From: Serpula lacrymans var. lacrymans S7.9
Taxonomy: Eukaryota > Basidiomycota > Agaricomycetes > Boletales > Serpulaceae
Length of the DNA stretch: 64,000 bases
NCBI RefSeq assembly: GCF_000218685.1
Contig: NW_006763301.1
Coordinates: 930,001 to 994,000, forward strand
Direction: 5' to 3'
Position numbers and translations under genes: made by a program. Shown piece by piece: positions 57,839-64,000 of this stretch. Position 1 is the first letter of the stretch, and every line of letters begins with the position of its first letter. The notes under the pieces were generated by a model. It saw nothing but the letters and a program-made list of their open reading frames with translations, ran no database searches and was not told where the DNA came from.

Positions 57839-58732
57839 GACGGGCGATACTGCAAAGGAACGATCGATGAGCTCCGAGCAAGACCTTTCCACAGTGTGGA
57901 ATTAAACGAAGTTAATGAGCTTACAGTTGCAGGACGAGGACTGGAGGCTGTTGGCAAACTACCTTTGAACTCGCTTTCTTAGATATGCATCTCGGGAGCA
58001 CCGGCCCTCATGCTTCAACCGTAGAACCCTTCGACAGAACAAGGCCCAAGCCCTGAGTGCTTCGACTATCATCTGACAGCGGTACGGCAGAGATAAGATG
58101 CTGTATGAAAAGAGTCGCGAGCAACAAAAAGGACTCTGTCTAAGATGTTCTCTCGGTGCTGTTCATTTCCGGTATTTCAGCTATTACAGATTCAGAGTGA
58201 CAGGAAGACATCGACTGACATTATACGGCTACGACAGGGAAATCAGCCTCGTCAAGGTACCAAGAGACTGCTTACGATTACAATGAGTTGCAGAGGTGCC
58301 ACAGTGTGTTTTCGTCGTGTTTTTCTTGGTTGTGATGCATGCGACGAATTTTGACATGATCGTTGTTGACATCTACGAGCCACAGTAAGTGTTGATACTG
58401 CTGCCATTATTGATGCATTGATGCTCGTTGCAAGTACAAGTGCAGCTGAATAGGTGAAGAAAGTAACCAAGTCCGAATCGAAGCTTTGGATGATCATCCC
58501 AAACAGGAAACTTGATCAATCAATTTGAACGCCTCAGTTTGATCCATCTTATTTTCCCACGGTTGACTCCATCCGAGTTGGCAGTCGACTTGCAAACTCG
58601 GCACAATCAGAGCTCCCGTTATCATGCCTCTTGTCTTCCCTGCCTGTTGTTCGCTTCCATAACCTTTAAATACGCCAGTCACCCTAATATACTTCTATCC
58701 ACAAACTATTTTCTGGTACTCCAAATTTTGAA
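57839..58732. promoter_or_regulatory. Divergent region, phosphatase (2) / phosphoesterase
   Basis: About 900 bp between divergent starts. Small frames show no family features. The part from about 58260 resembles decayed sequence at 55.6-56.1 kb. Confidence 0.4.
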
Positions 58733-60238
58733 TGTATTCTGTACTCGTGACGTTTGTCTTATTATCTTTCAAGCTATGCCTTGTTCTTGTGGATCACGTA
58801 TATAGTATTAGGTCCTGGCTCAGCAATGATGGTGTGTCTACTTTCTTTACTCGAACTTCTTGTACTTAGGGTTCATCAGGACGGCCTGACTTCGATCACT
58901 ACGTTTCCACCAAGATTTTACCTGCAGAGCACATCCCTACCAGTATGCTTTGACTATTTGAACTGCAGGTCATCATCTCACGCGTAGGTATATAGATCAC
59001 ACCAAGAAACGAATTATTGCTGTCGGTGACATACACGGCATGCACCACTCGTTTCAGTATGTTTTCAACTGCTTCGTCTTCCATTTATCACTGTTGACGC
59101 CTTTTTCTCAGCTCTCTATTAAATCAAGTATCATACGACCCAAACCACGATACACTGGTACATCTAGGAGACCTTGCCATTCGGTCGCCCTTATCCGACT
59201 CTCTAGCCGTGCTCTCTTTCTTGGAAAGCAACAACATTATGGGCGTCAGGGGCAACAATGATCACAAAATTATCCGGTGGCGAGCCTGGATTGACTGGAT
59301 TTCACAGCTTCCAGATGGGAAGGAATGGTTGGCTGACGTAGATGACAAGCTATTTAGGATGGGCGACGACCCCGATTTTAACTTCAAGCGGTGGTTGAAG
59401 CACAAGAAGAGCAACAAGAAGTGGCTGAAGAAGATTCCAGACGGATGGAAAATGAACAGCGATCACTTCAAGGTCGCTCGTGCGATGTCGCAAGACCACT
59501 ATGAATACCTCGCGTCGCTCCCTCTTGTACTCCATGCCCCCATAGCGCACACTTTCTTCGTACACGCAGGTTTATTGGCTTATGACGTCACCCGCAGTCC
59601 AGCACATCCCGACCAACCTCTTTCTCATATCCCCGCACTTCCTCACATTCGGGCGAATGTGTCCCTTCTTAGGGACTTGCAAGAGAAGGCTCTTTTGCAT
59701 GATATCCCGCAGAACAGAGACCCGTGGGTTCTTATGAACATGAGGAAGATCAAGAAGGGCGGCAGAATTTCCAGGGGTCACACCAAAGGCCTACCGTGGT
59801 CCAACTCATATAATGATGTTATGAACCGCTGTTCTGGGTTTGTTGGCACCAGTCTGAATTCCGTCGTTATCAACTCGGATAACAAGTTTGAGTCACCCGA
59901 TGACGATACCGATCAGCTTCCTTGCTATCCAGCGATGGTAGTGTATGGACATGCAGCGAGCACAGGCTTGGATGTGAAAAGGTGGTCCATTGGATTAGAC
60001 ACGGGTTGCGTAAGTGACGATGCATTGATGTCTGCCGTTGTTGTATTCTGATAATTATGCTGGTCAGGTTTACGAACGGGAATTGACAGCCGTTATCCTC
60101 GACTGGAAATCTTTCCAGTCATCGCCCTCGTCAGACATAACGGCTGACGAGAATGACTTGGGGACCTCGTCATCTCGTATCGCCTATGGCGACCATGGAC
60201 AGGCTCAGATTGTCAGCGTGCCGTGTCGTTCTTCGTGA
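58733..60238 (+). CDS. Calcineurin-like metallophosphoesterase (Ppn2-like)
   Basis: Certain exons: 58996-59056, 59112-60009 and 60068-60238, preceded by one ending at 58942. The conserved blocks of the family appear in order: RIIAVGDIHGMHHSF (metal site 1), DTLVHLGDLAIRS (metal site 2), GVRGNNDHKIIRWRAW where most relatives have GNHD, and VVYGHAASTGLDVKRWSIGLDTGC near the C-terminus. Relatives include the vacuolar zinc-dependent endopolyphosphatase Ppn2 and bacterial diadenosine-tetraphosphatase-like enzymes; the substrate here is unknown. The 5' end is ambiguous. One model starts at ATG 58733 and uses a 48-nt intron (58832-58879); another has an exon from 58774 reading ITYIVLGPGSAMM and a 38-nt intron. 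Both place a hydrophobic segment at the N-terminus, suggesting membrane anchoring. A truncated 5' copy lies at 56.1-56.4 kb. Confidence 0.78.
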
Positions 60239-61432
60239 TTGCCTCACAAGATATACATCGTTTTGTTACTCTACAGCTCAACTGCAATAAAACAATAAAA
60301 CTAGTCGAGATCGATAACTTTCAGTCAACGGCTGGAAAACCTTACAACAAAGAACGAGCACATAAGGAATCGTTCTAATCTTCGTCTCGAAAGCCTCTCA
60401 TTCCTCATCCCTAGATGCTCAAGTAGAAGGTTCCGACCGAGCATCTCCTTCCTGGACACTAACCGAGCATGATACATGCTGAGGAAAGAAGATCCCGCAT
60501 TAGGTGCGTCACGAATGGCTGCAACATCTTCCATACGCCCCGATTACCCCCGATGAGTGTTTTCTGTCAAAAACGTCAACGTTTTTCTGGGAGCTGCCTC
60601 TGCTCTCCAGATTGAAGTTGACTGTCCAGAAAGAGTCGCGCATATATGAATTGCTGATCATTGTTGGAAGTGGAAATAGGCAGCACAAGTAGCGTGATAA
60701 TTGTCCCCACGGCATTTGATGAACCCCCGGAAATTCAGTAGAAGCTATAGCCTATCAAAGGCTTGCCTCGAACTACTTCACGTGCATGTTTGACTATATC
60801 ATCGTCTCAGAACGACCGTCCACATTTTCTACAAGATATATTTTGATTGACTATCATTATGGGGAATTAGGTCGGAAAATTGGGGAAACTATATGTTCTC
60901 CCTACAGAAACAGTCTGCCATATCAGTACTTTTGTTTGATAGAGGAAGACTTCTTTCGGTAAGGTCCTGCACATGACACATTTTCTACTCACAAGTGGCC
61001 GAGGAAATGAGGTCTTTTGTTTATTCGCTCGGTTTCAATCTTACTCGCTCGCGGTTATCCTTACCTCGTTTCTTGCCTTCATATACCAGGACACGACAAT
61101 CTCATCATGATGCATGATCCTTTGTGCTTTCTGCTCATAACCTCTCCTACCTGGTCTGTAACTGCCCACGAATATTCATCTAGTTCCACAAGTTCATCAA
61201 GATACTAGCAGCGAATTCAATTGAGACTTTGGAAGTGAGCTTAAGGTATAACAAAATCTCTCGAATTCAGCCTATGATATGTGGTGTTGATTCCGAACGT
61301 CGCTAGATACGAGTCTCTGATCTAAGTGCCAGTGACGAGCTACTTCGGTCCATTACCCCCTGAAAATTATCTACCGTAGGTACCTTTTCTACATATCGCT
61401 ATATCGATATCTCAAGCAGCCCGTCTGTAAAG
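60239..61432. other. Gene-poor intergenic stretch
   Basis: About 1.2 kb. A minus-strand frame at 60325-60534 and others are short and featureless. No supported gene. Confidence 0.4.
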
Positions 61433-62343
61433 GTGCAAACCGAGCCTACCCATGTCGTACATCCAGTTCTCTTCGCCTTGCTTTGTTCGTGGAAAAACTT
61501 CCGGTACTCGCAACGCTCCTCTAGTTCATCATCATGGCCATACCGCCAACAGTGTAAGCCCATCGATACCGGGAACTCATCCCTGTCGTCTGATGTAGAT
61601 GACATAATATCTGCTACACTACCTTCGCGCTCGCCTTCTCCCGCTTCGGTTTGTGGTTCTCGTGTTTTTAGAAGGTCCAATGCACCACCACCCCAACGCT
61701 TTGTGCAAAGCACCACACAGGCCACTGCATCCTCCATCAGTACGCCTGCACGAACCTCGACCTCACGCTTACCGGCCTCTTCCTCTTCCTCATCAACCCA
61801 ATTGCAACGCCAGAACCAACGGCAAGGGGATCGTCTCACACAACGGCGATCGAATAACCCTGTGATTACACCGTCGAAGCATAAGATCAGATCGGGGAGG
61901 TGGACTGGTGCACGAACGTAGCGACGTCAGAGGGCATTCACCCGATATCAAGCCCTCCCATTCCCGCAGTCCCTAACACCACAGATGGTGATCTATTCGT
62001 CCATGCTTACCTAGAAGGGTCGATCAAAAAATTTCAAATATGGTTCGTGGATGTGGGTAGGAAATCATGGGTCAAGGCTAAAGCAGACTTGACGGACGTT
62101 CATCCAACGCTGAAAGACCATCGTCTTAAGTTACCTTCTTCGCCTGGTCAACCTCCGACATGGGTGACTAAAAAGACGGCATCAATGTACAAAGGACGCG
62201 AAAACAAACAAGCCAGGGGTAAGTGATTTTGCAGATTGCTGTCTTGATTGCTGTTTGAACTTTTTGGTGCAGCATTAGTGAGGGCTGGTGATCAGGGAAG
62301 TTCGAGCTCGAACACTGGGAAAAAATCGGTGACTCTCCAATGA
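61433..62343 (+). CDS. Hypothetical protein, Ser-rich, gene model uncertain
   Basis: An open frame from before 61433 to 61921 encodes a Ser/Arg/Gln-rich low-complexity region without an internal Met, so a start exon is missing. A second frame from about 61885 encodes the only ordered-looking part: DGDLFVHAYLEGSIKKFQIW, VGRKSWVKAKADLTDVHPTL and PGQPPTWVTKKTASMYKGRE. It joins through a clean intron (62219-62272) to an exon ending in GKKSVTLQ and a TGA at 62341-62343. How the first two frames connect is not clear; a short intron or a lesion near 61870-61920 is needed. I do not recognise the family. The ordered part is probably real coding sequence. Confidence 0.4.
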
Positions 62344-62675
62344 CTCGCCCCTATCGCGAGTCCTGTTGTGCACTTGTCCTGACAATTAGGGCAAATGTTC
62401 GAAATCCATTACATGCCTGAGCAGAGTTTTGAAGGGAAGCTTCAGTAGACAATGTGTAGACTATGAATCTAAAGATATCCAATTACTACAATGTATTTTT
62501 TGCCATGTTGTTGTAGTATCTTCAAACATCTCTCATGACCATCGATATCTAGTGTCCACCAAAGTGGTATCAGATCCCGCTCACCTTTCTTCTACGAATA
62601 TCACACTCTTCGAATCCACCCAACCTGTCTACGAAATACGGTTGTACCAATTCTGCTACTATTACGCCGGGTTTA

Positions 62676-62912
62676 GCAATTGTCCATGACACTGCAGTCG
62701 TCATTCGCAAGCTGCGCGGAAAGAGAAGTGGTGTCGAAGTAGATTTCATCGATAAATCACCGGATGACGAATTCGAATCGTTCACGGAGCTCTTAGAGCA
62801 AGCGTACGATGTTTACTATAGGGCAGTAGCTCGCAAATATGTGCAAAACACTGTAGCCATAAAGGAAAGACCCTCCTGTATGTATGAGAAAGAGGGCCGA
62901 TCTAAATCATGA
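62676..62912 (+). CDS. Unassigned open exon
   Basis: After a TTTAG acceptor-like site the frame is open to a TGA at 62910-62912 and reads like real protein: HDTAVVIRKLRGKRSGVEVD, then DKSPDDEFESFTELLEQAYD and YYRAVARKYVQNT. No upstream exon or start could be fixed. It may be the last exon of the preceding hypothetical gene by another splice route, or of a separate gene. Confidence 0.3.
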   Translation, partial: AIVHDTAVVIRKLRGKRSGVEVDFIDKSPDDEFESFTELLEQAYDVYYRAVARKYVQNTVAIKERPSCMYEKEGRSKS

Positions 62913-63401
62913 TGCATGATGCTTGAAGCTTGAAGTCTTCAGGTTGGTACCTAGTTCTAAGCATCTGCAGAGCGTCAACTTTATGGAAGAACTCCTGGTC
63001 ATTTCCTTTTTCGAGTCCAAATTCATGTTCAACTAGTCTGTGTCGGTTCCTTTCACTCCCCTGAACTGTCGTCGTCAGCTTCGCTCATCTGTCGGTCGCA
63101 ACATCCTCTAGTCATTGCCTTTGAAAACAGTCGCGCCCTCGATTTGCTTATTTTCCACCACTGCGATCTTGCCAAAACTTTGTAGAACGATGGGGTTGGG
63201 TGCTTTCTGTTTTCTATGTATCTATTCTGGCTAGAATGTACATTAAAACCAGGACGATATTGTATGTGCATACCATGTTGTTAATTAATTCCTATATTCG
63301 GCGCATATAGGTGGACCGTAGATTATCGGTGCAAGTGACAGTAAGCATCACAAGCGTGTCGAGTCGAGTCGAGAAAATTGATAATGGACCTATGTTTACC
63401 A
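62913..63401. other. Convergent intergenic region
   Basis: About 490 bp before the end of the MTU1 gene. No coding features seen. Confidence 0.4.
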
Positions 63402-64000
63402 TTACGCAGTGCTGTGGATGATACCGCATCCTAAGCACCAGTCATCAAGCCAGACAGTGGCACTCTGGCCAGGGGAGATCGCTTTCTGCGGCTCGTCGAA
63501 TATTATACGGAGGTGACCGCCCCCCTCTCTGTATAGATGAACAGTACATCCAATGTCAGGCATGACGTGTCGAAATTTCATACGTGCCTTCAGACCAGCC
63601 CCATCTCGAAGAGCTTGCGGAATACTATCTGCCCAGATCCATGCCCAATTCTGGACTAGAAGGGAGCTGCAGTACAGTGCTGGGTGGTCTCTGTCAACGA
63701 GGTGCAAGATTCACGTCAATTTCACACGATGCGCACTAGGTTGATGTAGGAATACCTACGTCCCAGGAACAACATGAACCGTGTTCTTCTCAACGTCCTT
63801 TTGTGCGACGAACATCTTCTCCGGCAAACCACAGATTTTCGCACCTTGGCCAATAGTATATGTCCACAGACCTTGATGAGTTCCAAGTTCTGCTCCAGTG
63901 TTCAAATCAACGATAGGACCGGGATTTGGTGGGATGTATTGCGCTATTTCCGTAACAGTCAGAATCATGCAAAACATAACAGTGGTTTTGCACCTCACAT
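63402..64000 (-). CDS. MTU1: Mitochondrial tRNA-specific 2-thiouridylase, C-terminal part
   Basis: Three exon pieces are visible: the last exon 63690-63402, a middle exon 63943-63760, and an intron 63944-63999 that reaches the window edge, so the N-terminal ATPase part lies outside. The middle exon carries YIPPNPGPIVDLNTG, GTHQGLWTYTIGQGAKI and MFVAQKDVEKNTVHVVPGT, the linker and substrate-binding blocks of the MnmA/MTU1 family. The last exon starts DHPALYC and holds the C-terminal beta-barrel with KFRHVMPDIGCTV, EPQKAISPGQSATVWLDD and CLGCGII. The enzyme installs the s2 group of 5-substituted 2-thiouridine in mitochondrial tRNAs (SLM3 in yeast). Like ELP3 in this window, it acts on wobble uridine. 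The frame is intact in the visible part. Confidence 0.88.

Overview
The window looks like genomic DNA from a basidiomycete, most likely an Agaricomycete (mushroom-forming fungus). Genes are dense, introns are mostly about 50-60 nt with GT-AG borders, and conserved eukaryotic genes sit beside Copia and chromodomain Gypsy retrotransposons. All exon borders were read by eye from splice signals, reading frame and recognisable protein families. No database search was run.

Left part, 1-21.7 kb, is a conserved housekeeping block. In order it holds: the 3' part of an unrecognised gene (+); a membrane-anchored apyrase of the Golgi YND1 type (-); ELP3, the radical-SAM/acetyltransferase subunit of Elongator (+, 10 exons, one GC-AG intron); a mitochondrial small-subunit protein of the MRP51 family (-); a UDP-galactose-type nucleotide-sugar transporter (+); the ERMES subunit MDM12 (+); the NMD helicase UPF1 (-, 9 exons); a small HYPK-like UBA protein sharing a 149-bp divergent promoter with UPF1 (+); and a 14-TM DHA2-type MFS transporter (+).

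Middle part, about 21.7-58 kb, is an accessory region of duplications and mobile DNA. Four paralogous five-exon genes (23.4, 29.7, 46.8 and 48.9 kb, all +) encode beta-rich proteins resembling the fungal DUF7330/DUF4097 adhesin-like fold. The outer two have signal peptides and the inner two do not. On the opposite strand lies a family of Y_phosphatase3-type tyrosine phosphatases: single-domain genes at 25.7-26.8 and 56.7-57.8 kb, and a locus at 50.8-54.1 kb in which three complete phosphatase units are joined head to tail in one reading frame with no intervening stop. The second unit of that locus carries a 1-bp deletion. Twice, a signal-peptide-bearing adhesin-like gene faces a phosphatase gene tail to tail, which suggests a duplicated two-gene module. 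A secreted cyanovirin-N-type lectin lies at 45 kb.

Between the two halves of this region is a three-level nest of retroelements. A decayed Copia element (32.0-43.8 kb) is split by a Gypsy chromovirus (34.8-41.4 kb, TSD CCATG), and the Gypsy gag is split by a solo LTR of the same family (36.5-36.9 kb, TSD GCAGC). Gene relics (an MFS fragment and a 5' copy of the downstream phosphoesterase gene) lie at 55.3-56.4 kb.

Right part, 58.7-64 kb: a calcineurin-like phosphoesterase (+) with a GNND variant of the GNHD motif, a poorly resolved hypothetical gene (+), and the 3' end of the mitochondrial tRNA 2-thiouridylase gene (MTU1/SLM3, -), which runs off the window.
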